NCBI RefSeq assembly: GCF_002848345.1
Contig: NZ_CP025429.1
Location: 2,356,001 to 2,420,000 of the forward strand
Length of the DNA: 64,000 bases
Direction: 5' to 3'
DNA from: Chromobacterium sp. ATCC 53434
GTDB taxonomy: Bacteria > Pseudomonadota > Gammaproteobacteria > Burkholderiales > Chromobacteriaceae
Below the pieces are notes generated by a model. That model did no database searches. It worked only from the letters and a program-made list of their open reading frames with translations, and had not been told where the DNA came from. A program made the position numbers and the translations under genes. This document shows positions 25,163 through 33,916 of the stretch, in pieces (positions within the stretch are counted from its first letter, which is position 1; the number at the start of each line of letters is the position of its first letter).

Positions 25163-26284
25163 TTAATCCGGCAGTCAAATACCGTACAGAAAGCTCATGC
25201 CGCGTAGCGGATTTTTTCATGCCGGAAGTACGACCGGATTCTGGCCGGCTGCTTCTGCAATGAGCGTAAATGGGACAGCACTTTCCCTTGAAGTTGACCG
25301 TCTGATCGAACCGGCTCACCTGCGCTCATTCTGGCCTTCAGGTCGCCGTTCAAGTATTCATCCGGGTTCAGTTCCGGTGAGTAGCTGGGCAGGAAGAACA
25401 ACTCAATCGCCTTCTTGTTCTCTTCCTCCTCCAACCATGCTTGCACCAGCTTGCTGTGATGCACGCGCAAGTTGTCGAGGATCAAGAACACCTTCTTGCC
25501 GCCAGCATCACGGATCAGCCGCATCAGAAACTTGATCAGCACCCGGGCCGTCAAGGTCTCCCGGTACAGCATGAAGCGCATCTTGCCTTGGTTGGTAATG
25601 GCCGAAATCAAGTTGATGCGCGCTCTTTTCGATTGGGATAACACCAGAACTGGGGTTTGGCCTTTTGGGGCGTAGCCACGCGGAAAGTGCTCAACACTCG
25701 ACACCGCCGATTCGTCGCCCCAGCTGATTTCAGCCATTTCCGCTTTGGCACGCGCGACGATAGCCGGGTATTCCTCCTTGAGCCATTTCTCGACTGCTGC
25801 CGGTCGCTGCTCATAAGCGCGTTTGAGCGGGCGCTGCGGCGTAAAGCCCCAGCGGGCCAAGTACAGACGGACAGTACGGATCGGCAGATCGATCAGAAAC
25901 ATCTGCTTGATTACAGCCTTGACCGCCTGAGCACTCCACAGGGCAAACCTCAGCTTCATCTGGTCTGGCGTGCGATCCACGATGTCCTGCTTGATCCGGG
26001 CTTCCTGCGCCTCGGTCAGCCGACGGCCGGTGCCTTCGGCGCGACCGCGCTTCTGTTCTTTGAATCCCTGCGCACCTAGTGCTGCCTCACGCACCACCCA
26101 GGCGGAAATGGTGGGGCGGCGCAGCCCGAGTTCTTCGGCAATACTGGCTTGAGACCGGCCTCGCTTGTACATCCGGATAGCGGTACGCCTCAGCTGCTCA
26201 CGGGCGGCCAGTTCAAGCTTGCGCACATCGATTTTTTCCATGCCGGAAGTATACAATCTGTACGGATTATTACTGCCGGATTAA
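25163..26284 (-). mobile_element. IS630-family insertion sequence, copy 3 (1122 bp)
   Basis: Same length and termini as the other copies, with TA at 25161-25162 and 26285-26286. It is inserted in the Xre pseudogene inside the Tn7-like element, and the flanks rejoin into one frame when it is removed, so it is a simple insertion. Confidence 0.93.
25195..26241 (-). CDS. IS630-family transposase (copy 3)
   Basis: 348 residues with the same sequence as in copies 1, 2 and 4 and an intact D-D-E triad (176, 256, 295). It lies in the Xre pseudogene of the transposon cargo. Confidence 0.92.
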   Translation of the reverse strand: MEKIDVRKLELAAREQLRRTAIRMYKRGRSQASIAEELGLRRPTISAWVVREAALGAQGFKEQKRGRAEGTGRRLTEAQEARIKQDIVDRTPDQMKLRFALWSAQAVKAVIKQMFLIDLPIRTVRLYLARWGFTPQRPLKRAYEQRPAAVEKWLKEEYPAIVARAKAEMAEISWGDESAVSSVEHFPRGYAPKGQTPVLVLSQSKRARINLISAITNQGKMRFMLYRETLTARVLIKFLMRLIRDAGGKKVFLILDNLRVHHSKLVQAWLEEEENKKAIELFFLPSYSPELNPDEYLNGDLKARMSAGEPVRSDGQLQGKVLSHLRSLQKQPARIRSYFRHEKIRYAA

Positions 26285-26439
26285 TAGTCAATGTACTGTC
26301 GCTTACGAAAGAGCAACATCAAGAGCTGCAAAAGACCATCGAGGCATCACAGCGCAAGCTGGTGATACCTACGGGTGCACATGGAGACGTGTATTGGTTG
26401 ATGCAGGACTTGAGTAACCGCTACCTTGGTAGCCGGAAA

Positions 26440-26815
26440 TCGCGCCCAAGGTCAGTGTCGCGCATCTTGTCGATCCAGGCGTACTTCACTGCGACTTCTT
26501 CGCGAAGTACGCCGTCGCTTTTTCCAGGATTTCGAGCTCCATTCTGAGGCGAGCGTTTTCGGCACGCAGACGAGAGAGCTCCATTTGTTCGGACGTGATC
26601 GGCTTGCCCGTGCCGCCGGTCAACTTGCCGGCCTTGTGGGCTTTGCGCCAGTTGGCGAGCGTCTGCTCGGCAATGCCCAGTTCACGGGCAACCTGGGCCT
26701 GAGGCTTGCCTTCAGACTCAACTTGCCGGACGGCTTCTAGTTTGAATTCGGCGGTGCAACTCTGCCGTGGAATCTTGTACATCGGTACCTCCGTATGCCA
26801 GTTTACCTGACTACG
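26440..26815 (-). mobile_element. IS3-family remnant (complete orfA, stub of orfB)
   Basis: An intact orfA is followed by only ~15 codons of orfB (VKYAWIDKMRDTDL) before similarity ends. An AAAAAG run near the end of orfA (GAA AAA GCG) is a possible slippery site for the fused OrfAB. Imperfect direct copies of a ~25-bp sequence (TTGGGCGC-GATTTC-GG-TACCAAG) lie at both edges (~26425-26452 and ~26817-26842), which may mark how the rest was deleted. Exact ends uncertain. Confidence 0.65.
26486..26782 (-). CDS. IS3-family transposase OrfA
   Basis: 98 residues: helix-turn-helix of the IS3 OrfA type (YTAEFKLEAVRQ-like start CTAEFKLEAVRQVE, AQVARELGIAEQTLANWRKAHK) and a C-terminal leucine zipper (MELSRLRAENARLRMELEILEKA). 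GGAGGT stands six bases before the ATG. Alone it cannot transpose the element because the catalytic OrfB is missing. Confidence 0.85.
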   Translation of the reverse strand: MYKIPRQSCTAEFKLEAVRQVESEGKPQAQVARELGIAEQTLANWRKAHKAGKLTGGTGKPITSEQMELSRLRAENARLRMELEILEKATAYFAKKSQ

Positions 26816-27057
26816 CTTGGTATCCGAAATCTGCGCCCAACCTCAGACGAAGACATCAAGCTGCGAAAATACCGATATGATGTTGACAAAAACGAGGTTC
26901 GGCAACGCTCAAACAGTGGAGAGCCAAGTGGAGCCCCTACTTATTGACGCCATAAACAAGCAGCTGCATACACCGACAATGCATGCAAGGTGGCTCGGAC
27001 CACCTTATCTCCAGATTACAGCCAAATCAGCGAAAAGCGGACTCAGGAGAAACGGAC

Positions 27058-27477
27058 ATGGAATACCCCTCGACAGGCGCTGCGGCAATCACAGCGTGGC
27101 TGAACCTCTCCACCAACACTCTAATCGAGATGATTCGCCAAGGACTACCCGCTACAGCCATGCACGCTGTCAGCCAAGAGTATGGCATTTCACTTGAGCA
27201 TCTATGTCAGGTGCTCGGCCTATCGCCACAACGAGCATCTCGCCGAATCAGCCAGCAGCAACTGCTAGACCCACCTAGCAGTGAGAGAGTGCTTCGCATC
27301 ATGCATATTGCCCGCACGGCCGAATCCATTCTAGGGAGCAAGGTACTGGCGGGAGCCTGGCTGCAGCAACACTGCATCCCGCTGAATGCGTCCCCACTCT
27401 CACTGATGGATACCGAATTAGGAGGTGGACTGGCTCTCCGAGTGCTTGCGTCCATTGAGCATGGGTTACCTGTCTAA
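27058..27477 (+). CDS. Xre/MbcA/ParS-type antitoxin (DUF2384), toxin absent
   Basis: 139 residues starting MEYPSTGAAAITAWLN after AGGAG. A small helix-turn-helix region (~40-75, VSQEYGISLEHLCQVLGLSPQRASRRI) is followed by the C-terminal toxin-binding domain typical of RES-Xre antitoxins (LRIMHIARTAESILGS ... WLQQHCIPLNASPLSLMDTELGGGLALRVLASIEHGLPV). The partner RES toxin normally follows with little spacing, but here an inverted repeat resembling a recombination site begins 6 bp after the stop and no toxin is present. It is an orphan antitoxin within the transposon. Confidence 0.72.
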   Translation: MEYPSTGAAAITAWLNLSTNTLIEMIRQGLPATAMHAVSQEYGISLEHLCQVLGLSPQRASRRISQQQLLDPPSSERVLRIMHIARTAESILGSKVLAGAWLQQHCIPLNASPLSLMDTELGGGLALRVLASIEHGLPV

Positions 27478-27482
27478 GAGCA

Positions 27483-27582
27483 GCTAACAAAATTCAGTTT
27501 CACGCCCAGGCAAGGCTCGCCGTCGTAGGTGTACAAGCAGTGCGGCGAGTCGGCGCAACGCAGCATCAGGATTTTTGTTAGC
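27483..27582. repeat. 100-bp imperfect palindrome between orphan antitoxin genes (attC-like)
   Basis: Outer arms GCTAACAAAA and TTTTGTTAGC (positions 27483 and 27582 as limits) pair over 10 bases; an inner pair CTCGCCG (27516) and CGGCGAG (27543) lies within. The plan of terminal TAAC/GTTA core plus imperfect inner stem resembles an integron cassette site, and it starts 6 bp after a gene's stop. The core is one base off the usual GTTRRRY, and a bidirectional terminator is the alternative explanation. No integrase is in view. Confidence 0.45.
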
Positions 27583-27629
27583 GGCTCGAAGGCGGCCAAG
27601 TAAGGTACCGCTGTATAGCTGGGGATTAA

Positions 27630-27905
27630 TCAGATCGTCAGCTTTTCGATATGCGGCCGCGGCTTCTGCTTTGCTTGCCAAAGTTCCCAAGCCGTCTGCA
27701 TGCCAAGCCACACCTCAGGACTCGTCCCCAAGGACTCGGCTAGGCGCAACGCCATATCTGCGCTGATACCAGCGTGGCCGTACAGGATTCTCGACAAGGC
27801 AGCTCTAGTCACCCCCAGCTTGCGAGCAGCTTCCGTCACACGTATACCTTCTAGCCATTCTTGCAACACCTCTCCTGGGTGTGCAGGGTTGTATATGTTG
27901 CTCAT
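27630..27905 (-). CDS. higA: HigA-family antitoxin, toxin absent
   Basis: 91 residues from MSNIYNPAHPGEVLQEWLEG, preceded by AGGAG. The sequence follows the HigA pattern exactly: HPGE start, helix-turn-helix VTEAARKLGVTRAALSRILYG, AGISADMALRLAESLGTSPEVWLGMQTAWELW. HigB toxin is usually encoded just upstream of higA, but 27906-28108 holds no such frame. It is convergent with the DUF2384 antitoxin gene. Orphan antitoxins may protect against toxins elsewhere or be remnants. Confidence 0.82.
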   Translation of the reverse strand: MSNIYNPAHPGEVLQEWLEGIRVTEAARKLGVTRAALSRILYGHAGISADMALRLAESLGTSPEVWLGMQTAWELWQAKQKPRPHIEKLTI

Positions 27906-28108
27906 TCTGAATGCTCCTAGCAATAACTAAACTGTTATAAGTTTAGTAGACCTTACATCTCTCACAGATGTCTTTCATATCAGGTTCTTTTCTCCTACTC
28001 TCAAATTTGTGCTGTTTTTACTTTCACCTCCAGATTATACGCATGGCATTTTGAACAGACCAAACCTCTACTATCCAAGCTCGATGGACAAAGGAGCAAC
28101 TAGCGGCC

Positions 28109-28825
28109 ATGTATCACAGCCCCATTTACAAAGACTTGCACCTGGAGCTACTAAGGCAGGCCGAAGAGGCTTTCGGCAAGCCCCCTGACCTATCGGGTGT
28201 GGTGCATGGATGCCGGCGCATTATACAAGGTGCACGTGGACGAAGGACCGCGTTGTTCCCCAGTCGGAAAAACTGCGTGACAATCGCATTGGAAAGTCAG
28301 CTAGAAACACCATACTGTCTTTTACTTGAACGTGACTCAAATGTGATCGGCTACCGCTGCCAGGCGTTGGAAATTGAATACTCCAAGGGCCGATTTTACT
28401 TTCCTGATTTCTTGATTCGCATGCGCGACGGTCGCTGGCTGGTTCATGAGATTAAGCCAAGTCGAGAGCATTTATCCGATGAAACCCGCGAGTGTTTCGA
28501 TGTGGCGGGAGTGCTGCTGGCCAATTGTGGCTTCTATTTTTCCTTGATCGATGCAATGGACTTGCCTCGTGGCAGCTATTTGGAAAACCTCTACTTTCTT
28601 TATCACCGTTCGATCAGCAAACTCTGGTCAAAACAAGAGTGCGAACAGGCGCTAGAACACATAACCACGCTCTCCGGTGCATGTCCATTAGACGAGCTTC
28701 ATACGCTATTGGCCGATGCCGGGCTTTCACCGTTACTGGCAGACCATCTTCTATTTCATGGTTTCCTGATCGCAGACTTGAGTCGCCCATTGCGACTGCA
28801 CACGCCGGTGAGACTAGCGTTGTGA
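28109..28825 (+). CDS. tnsA: TnsA-like endonuclease of the Tn7-like element
   Basis: 238 residues. A PD-(D/E)XK nuclease core is visible: E62 or E66 in IALESQLET, D100 in FYFPDFLI and E114-x-K116 in VHEIKPSRE, matching the E-D-K triad of TnsA. The C-terminal ~80 residues would contact TnsC. TnsA cuts the 5' strands at the transposon ends, giving true cut-and-paste. Its stop overlaps the GTG of tnsB (GTGA). The gene starts at an ATG with AGGAGCAA well upstream. It leads the tnsA-tnsB-tnsC-tniQ operon. Confidence 0.88.
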   Translation: MYHSPIYKDLHLELLRQAEEAFGKPPDLSGVVHGCRRIIQGARGRRTALFPSRKNCVTIALESQLETPYCLLLERDSNVIGYRCQALEIEYSKGRFYFPDFLIRMRDGRWLVHEIKPSREHLSDETRECFDVAGVLLANCGFYFSLIDAMDLPRGSYLENLYFLYHRSISKLWSKQECEQALEHITTLSGACPLDELHTLLADAGLSPLLADHLLFHGFLIADLSRPLRLHTPVRLAL

Positions 28826-30819
28826 ATACGAATACCTACACTCCCAGAGCTGGCTTACGCTTTCAAATCTATGGCAGCGAGTTCGAGGTCACCTTCGTCT
28901 CAGCCGGCACTGTACGCTATGCTGCAACCGCTGGTGGCAAACCGTATCGCATCCCATATGAACGGTTCATGGAGATGCAGGAATCTGGCTTGCTACAGAT
29001 CTTGGATGTGGAACTTGGCCGCCTATCAACCGATGGCGTGATACGCAAACTGTCCGAACTCGATGAAGTGGAAACACGCGCGGCCATTCGCCAAACGCGC
29101 TATGTTGAGGCTGCGATAGCGCACCTAGACAATCCACGCTCGCAAAAGCGGCTTGAGAAATTGATCCCCATGCTTGCCGAGGATTTTAATGATCCAACAC
29201 CTCCCAAACCCCGAACATTAATTGATTGGATTCAGCGCTATTTCAATGACGGACGAGGCGGGCATGCCTTCTCATCCCGCAAGCATCTACGTGGCAACCG
29301 GACACTCCGGTTTTCTCCACAGATAGAGATACTGATAAGTGAAGGCATCCAGCAGGTATATCTTCAAAAAGAACGCAGGGATGCCAAGGACGTAATGACT
29401 TACGTTGTTGGTAAGCTTGCCGAACAAGGGATCCTTACCAAGCACAGCTCATCGATAAAACTACCATCGTTACGAACGATTGAGCGCCGAATCAAAGAAT
29501 TGGACCCATATGTCGTGATGCTCGCCAAGCGTGGAAAGGTTGCAGCTGATCGTGTTGCGCGCGCTGCTGGGCGTCAAATCCTTAGCTCACGTGCGATGTT
29601 CTTAGTTCAGATTGACACACACTATCTAGATATCATTTTGATCGACCCGGAAACAGGTGAATCCATTGGTCGCCCTTTTCTAGTTTGCATTATCGATGTA
29701 TATACCCGCGCTGTAATTGGGATTTACATCAGCATGTTTCCGCCTTCAGCAGCCACGGCCTTGGCCGCAGTGAAAAACATGCTAACTCGACCCGAACGTG
29801 GTCTGCCTGGCGGCGTTCCGGTGCGGATAGTTCCAGACAACGGGGTCGAGTTCAAAAATACAGCATTTTCCCGACTCTGTGGCCGGCTCGGGATAACAAT
29901 CCTACCGGCTGAAGTTAGAGACCCAAATGACAAGGCACATATCGAATCGTTCTTCCGAACACTGACGTTCCATCTGATCCAAAAGTGTGCGGGAACAACA
30001 TTTTCGTGCCCTGTAGAGAGAGGCGATTACGACTCCCGGCGTGCAGCTTCGCTAATGCTTGAGCAACTGCAACAGTACATTTTCGAATGGATCAACGAGG
30101 TCTACCACGCGAGTATTCACAGCCGCACCGGCCGAGCCCCCATTTTGGCTTGGGAAGATGCCATCAAAGGCTGGCCTACCTCTACGTTCTCAAAAGAGGA
30201 GATTGAGGCCATCGCGCGCCGACCTGAACAACGTAGTATCCACAAGGGGCGTGTGCTCGTCGATGGTATTGAGTATTTCTCCCATGCATTGGCGACACTC
30301 GAGGCAATGGGGGAACAGCAGGTCACAGTACTGGTCGATGAACTAAATCTGCATGAAGTGTATGTTGAACACCCTTCGGAGCGAGGCACCCTTATTCGAG
30401 CCGAATCGACCAACCCAGACTACACAAATGAACTGACTTGGTACGAGCATCAGGAGTCAAAAAAGATCAAGGCTGCCATGACGGCACTCGACCGACAACG
30501 ACTCGGACGATACTGTGACTTACTCGCTCGTTGGCAATTGTTCCAGAAGATCCATAACGACTCTACTCTTGCCAAGCGGCAGATTGCCAGACTTACCCGT
30601 GGCAAAGGACGCACTCAAGTTCAAGTCCCCAGGCTTCCTGAAATTCGCATGCCGGCAGATATTGGTATAACGCTAACATCTACTGACAACCAACCGATGC
30701 TGCTGTTAGGCAATCCCACAGACATGCAGAGTGAACTCCATCACGCCCCCTCGAGCGACACCACTCCTGACACTACGAGTGTAGACTATGGAATCATCAT
30801 CATGGACTGGCGCAAATGA
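28822..30819 (+). CDS. tnsB: TnsB-like DDE transposase of the Tn7-like element
   Basis: 665 residues starting at GTG 28822, coupled by a 4-bp overlap; a longer frame reaching into tnsA is not real. Two DNA-binding regions (~60-230, with LRTIERRIKELDPY) precede the RNase H core, D265 (VQIDTHYLDIIL), D339 (IVPDNGVEFKN) and E375 (NDKAHIESFFRT). The beta-barrel domain and the C-terminal tail (~520-665) follow. TnsB binds the terminal repeats at 17871-17930 and 34844-34938 and joins 3' ends to target DNA. All catalytic residues are present. Confidence 0.93.
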   Translation: MNTNTYTPRAGLRFQIYGSEFEVTFVSAGTVRYAATAGGKPYRIPYERFMEMQESGLLQILDVELGRLSTDGVIRKLSELDEVETRAAIRQTRYVEAAIAHLDNPRSQKRLEKLIPMLAEDFNDPTPPKPRTLIDWIQRYFNDGRGGHAFSSRKHLRGNRTLRFSPQIEILISEGIQQVYLQKERRDAKDVMTYVVGKLAEQGILTKHSSSIKLPSLRTIERRIKELDPYVVMLAKRGKVAADRVARAAGRQILSSRAMFLVQIDTHYLDIILIDPETGESIGRPFLVCIIDVYTRAVIGIYISMFPPSAATALAAVKNMLTRPERGLPGGVPVRIVPDNGVEFKNTAFSRLCGRLGITILPAEVRDPNDKAHIESFFRTLTFHLIQKCAGTTFSCPVERGDYDSRRAASLMLEQLQQYIFEWINEVYHASIHSRTGRAPILAWEDAIKGWPTSTFSKEEIEAIARRPEQRSIHKGRVLVDGIEYFSHALATLEAMGEQQVTVLVDELNLHEVYVEHPSERGTLIRAESTNPDYTNELTWYEHQESKKIKAAMTALDRQRLGRYCDLLARWQLFQKIHNDSTLAKRQIARLTRGKGRTQVQVPRLPEIRMPADIGITLTSTDNQPMLLLGNPTDMQSELHHAPSSDTTPDTTSVDYGIIIMDWRK

Positions 30820-31793
30820 TGAATTTTGGACTTTCCGCTCAAGAATTAGCTGTTATTGAGCGCGCGGCGGTACTTGACGAAGTGATAATCCGCCACCCTA
30901 CCATGGATCTTGCACTTCAAGGAATACAAAGGTGTATCGCTCAATCAGTCCATTTTAAGGAGCCCGTAGGCTGCATGCTTCTGGCTGAAGGTGGCATGGG
31001 AAAAAGCAGCGTGTGCAAGCTCATCCAATCCATGCTTCAAGGCGGAGTTGTTAAGACGGATGACAGCGAGGTAACGTTGGTTCCAGCATTCTGTGCGGAA
31101 GTTCCATCTACGGTATCCGTCAATTACCTAGCTACCAATATACTGACAGGTTTGCATGATCCCAACCCCGACTACGGTACAATTCCTGCAAAAACGAAAC
31201 GAATTGCCACTCACCTGCAGACATGCAGGACGGTGGTGATTTTTCTGGACGAATTTCATAACTTGTTAAATAAGAATGATCGCTCAGCGACAGCTAATTT
31301 GATTGCTCTTCGCTGGCTGAAATCATTGGTCAACAATAGCGGGGTCTGCATCTGTCTTTCTGGAACGCCAGACTGCAAAGATATCATCGATTCAGATTGC
31401 TCTTTGCAGCTCCCTAGGCGTTTCAAACAATCCTTCCTGATGGAGCCGTTATCGCCTGGTACCGCCGACCAGCCAGGTACCCTCTTTCACTTTCTCACAC
31501 AGATGTGCATCTATATCCGTGACCGTTTCTCGCTGGAGCATATGCCCCTGATTGCCAACTACCCGGAGGTGCTTCGTGTTTATGCGGCTACACACGGCAA
31601 TCTGTCATTTGTGATGACACTAATCAAAGAAGGGTTACAGCATGCTTGGCGCCAAGGATGTTCGTCAGTTTCCCTTGAGGATTTCGCCGCAGTTTGGGAT
31701 ACCGGCATAATGCGAGACGCCACTATCGCAAAGCGGAATCCTTTTCGATTGAGTGATGGAGCCCTTGCTGCCGAGTTTAGGGGTATACGGTGA
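30816..31793 (+). CDS. tnsC: TnsC/TniB-like AAA+ ATPase regulator of transposition
   Basis: 325 residues. Walker A is AEGGMGKSSV (~58-67), Walker B VVIFLDEFHNLL (~139-150), and a sensor 1-like region CICLSGTPD follows, as in TniB/TnsC proteins. The length is closer to TniB than to the 555-residue E. coli TnsC. It polymerises on target DNA and passes the choice made by TniQ to TnsB. It overlaps both neighbours by 4 bp (ATGA with tnsB, GTGA with tniQ). Confidence 0.9.
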   Translation: MMNFGLSAQELAVIERAAVLDEVIIRHPTMDLALQGIQRCIAQSVHFKEPVGCMLLAEGGMGKSSVCKLIQSMLQGGVVKTDDSEVTLVPAFCAEVPSTVSVNYLATNILTGLHDPNPDYGTIPAKTKRIATHLQTCRTVVIFLDEFHNLLNKNDRSATANLIALRWLKSLVNNSGVCICLSGTPDCKDIIDSDCSLQLPRRFKQSFLMEPLSPGTADQPGTLFHFLTQMCIYIRDRFSLEHMPLIANYPEVLRVYAATHGNLSFVMTLIKEGLQHAWRQGCSSVSLEDFAAVWDTGIMRDATIAKRNPFRLSDGALAAEFRGIR

Positions 31794-33916
31794 GTGAATA
31801 CACTTTACCATATCGTCCTATTTTGCAGCAGGATGAGTCGCCGGCAAGTTTGCTTCTTCGAGCGGCGGAAGGAAATGGCTTTGCCAACATTCTGCAATTG
31901 TTGTCAGCTTGTGGTGCGAATTTCAATGGCATTGCCTCCGTCAGAGCTTCCCTGACTGACCCTAACCGATATGGAACACTACTCCGTGCCCTTGGGCTCA
32001 ACACTGACTATGCAAGAGCAGCCCTCCGTCGCAGCAAGCCAACACTTGCCTCACCTCGGATACTTTGGGAAACCGCAATTCCAGAGAGGCTGTTTCGGGA
32101 AGATGCAACGGCTTTTTGTCCACTTTGCCTTGCGGAACAGCCTTACTGGCGCCTCATCTGGACATTACGACCATACTCCGTATGCCATGTTCATGGCACA
32201 TCTCTGCTGCAATATTGTCCTGATTGCAACCGACCACCTGACCTAAAACGTGAACACTTAACGACATGTGGCTGCGGTGCAAACTGGCGTAAAGCAGTTG
32301 CGCCCGCTAATGATTTGGCTTCATCTAGATGGCTCTATGAACACATTCGCAACCAATCGCAACAATTGCTTGATGAATGCTTCGCTTTATGGCGGGCATT
32401 GGAAATATTCGATGGTTTGGGTGACGCTACAGATGCTGTGCTATGGCGGTTACGCCTCATGATCTCATGGTGCGAAGATCGAGATGTCTGCCGTGAAGAA
32501 ATTAAGCGCTTCGTACTCGAGCGGGCCCCACAGCAACATCCGCGGGTACAACTTCTCCCACTCCTCAAACAACGGGGAGCGCTTGCGAGTTTTGCTAGGC
32601 AAGTTTTATCCAGTCTGAAAAGAATCCCACCCGTGAATCACCGCTCCACCTCTCAAACACTAATGTCGATACAGGATGCAACATATGCACTCGGAGTTAA
32701 TATCCAACAGATTAGAGAGTTTTTAGACAAAGGGATATTAACTAAGCAACCTGGAAATGATTCAAATGATTTCAGTGTGACCGTCCAAGAAGTGGAGCAC
32801 CTTTTGGAAGCGCTACAGTTCACAACACCCCCGCTAGAGCAGTATATTTGGCGCGCAGCCAATCAAAGCCTCGCAGATTTAATTATTGACATTAGAAATG
32901 GTCGCACCATCTCAGCCGGGTACGATCTTGAGAAAGGTCTAAACTATATCCGCATTCTTGATCGTCCAGTTATCAGCCCATCATCAGGTGGGGAGCTTGA
33001 TTTATGGGAAGCATCACGGGCTCTCGACGTATATCCAGAGGTTGTTCGCAGCCTCGTAAAAAAAGGATGGTTGGCTGGAGTTAGTAAAGTCGTTGCAGGA
33101 CATAGAAAGCTTGTTATTGATGGCGACGAGATTGAGCGCTTCAACAACCAATACACAACTGCAGGAACGCTAGCCCGCTCGATAAGGCATAGCTCAACCA
33201 ACTTCGCCGAAAAACTAGAATGCCTTGGTGCGTCACCGATTGCAGGCCCTCGGCTGGATGGCACGTTGGTTTATTTGTTTCGGCGCACTGATCTTGTAGA
33301 TGTGGATTTACTTGCCATCAAGGCGCTGTCCGGCTATGAGTCGCGGACTGGCCGCCATCCACATGGGAGGGCAATCCAAACTGAGCCAGGAATACCACTG
33401 ATAGTTGCTGCCAAACGCTTAAGAATATCCGTGCAGCAGGCGGCAAAATTGATGCAGCATGGAATGCTAGATGAAGAACAAACAAACACCCGCAATGTAT
33501 GTGTAACAGAAAGTTCACTATGCAAACTCCTTGAGATAGTATTTTCCCCAGAAATCTTTTCGATAAAGGAAGCTGCAAAAATATCGGGATATGATGATCA
33601 TGCTTTCCAGGTGTATTTCATTGAAACCGGCCTTGTAGAAATCATTGACCTTCATGTCTGGAAATTCATACCTGAAAAAGCATTAAAAATTGTTGAATCA
33701 ATAAAAAAAAGCTTTTTAACAGCAAGCGAAGCTGGTCAGCTTTTTGGGATGCATAGAAGTTTCTTACCAAATCTGGAAAGAAAGGGTGAGATATATCCAC
33801 TCATATTCGGGTCAAAAAGGAAAATTAAGTTTTACAGTAAAGAAAGCATTAGAAAAATAGCAGAAAGTCGAGGGGTGCGCATTGATTTTGGCATAAGTAG
33901 TGATGTCAAATCATGA
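31790..33916 (+). CDS. tniQ: TniQ/TnsD-like target selector with repeated helix-turn-helix modules
   Basis: 708 residues from GTG 31790. N-terminal TniQ domain (~1-175): YRPILQQDESPASLLLRAAEGNG and zinc-binding sites C110-C113, C132/H135, C143-C146 and C160/C162. The rest contains up to six short excisionase/MerR-like helix-turn-helix segments at about 292-316, 402-428, 457-480, 536-560, 589-616 and 642-667 (e.g. LMSIQDATYALGVN, DLWEASRALDVYPEVVRSL, FLTASEAGQLFGMHRSFLP). TnsD proteins read a fixed genomic site; since this element sits directly after nrdB, this protein probably recognises the nrdB 3' region. That link is inference. Confidence 0.85.
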   Translation: MSEYTLPYRPILQQDESPASLLLRAAEGNGFANILQLLSACGANFNGIASVRASLTDPNRYGTLLRALGLNTDYARAALRRSKPTLASPRILWETAIPERLFREDATAFCPLCLAEQPYWRLIWTLRPYSVCHVHGTSLLQYCPDCNRPPDLKREHLTTCGCGANWRKAVAPANDLASSRWLYEHIRNQSQQLLDECFALWRALEIFDGLGDATDAVLWRLRLMISWCEDRDVCREEIKRFVLERAPQQHPRVQLLPLLKQRGALASFARQVLSSLKRIPPVNHRSTSQTLMSIQDATYALGVNIQQIREFLDKGILTKQPGNDSNDFSVTVQEVEHLLEALQFTTPPLEQYIWRAANQSLADLIIDIRNGRTISAGYDLEKGLNYIRILDRPVISPSSGGELDLWEASRALDVYPEVVRSLVKKGWLAGVSKVVAGHRKLVIDGDEIERFNNQYTTAGTLARSIRHSSTNFAEKLECLGASPIAGPRLDGTLVYLFRRTDLVDVDLLAIKALSGYESRTGRHPHGRAIQTEPGIPLIVAAKRLRISVQQAAKLMQHGMLDEEQTNTRNVCVTESSLCKLLEIVFSPEIFSIKEAAKISGYDDHAFQVYFIETGLVEIIDLHVWKFIPEKALKIVESIKKSFLTASEAGQLFGMHRSFLPNLERKGEIYPLIFGSKRKIKFYSKESIRKIAESRGVRIDFGISSDVKS

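Larger units (their letters stand above)
25009..26430 (+). pseudogene. Xre-family regulator, frameshifted and split by IS630 copy 3
   Basis: The N-terminal helix-turn-helix is clear (MSLFSKYLHQLRTSYCVRQ, then IELAEWLGYEQSYISTLEVG). A single base missing in a run of C near 25133 brings a stop (…PRLPS). Beyond the lesion the original frame reads TAELVQRL up to the IS at 25163 and continues after 26286 as VNVLSLTKEQHQELQ...GDVYWLMQDLSNRY, so removing the IS and one TA rejoins it. It then runs into an IS3 fragment near 26430. It may once have controlled the cargo genes. Now dead. Confidence 0.65.

Noticed and set aside
27484..27711. Minus-strand frame of 75 codons overlapping higA
   Set aside because: It lies across the palindrome and the end of higA in another frame and lacks a ribosome-binding site.
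28000..28040. TTTACTTTCACCT shared by the region before tnsA and the right end (34866) as an internal transposon end
   Set aside because: Only ~13 bases match, and no CGACA-ATAAG-type sites accompany it near 28000, so a second element boundary is not supported.
28492..28821. Upstream extension of tnsB into tnsA
   Set aside because: The GTG at 28822 overlaps the tnsA stop by 4 bp, as at the other tns junctions, and residues before it do not resemble TnsB.
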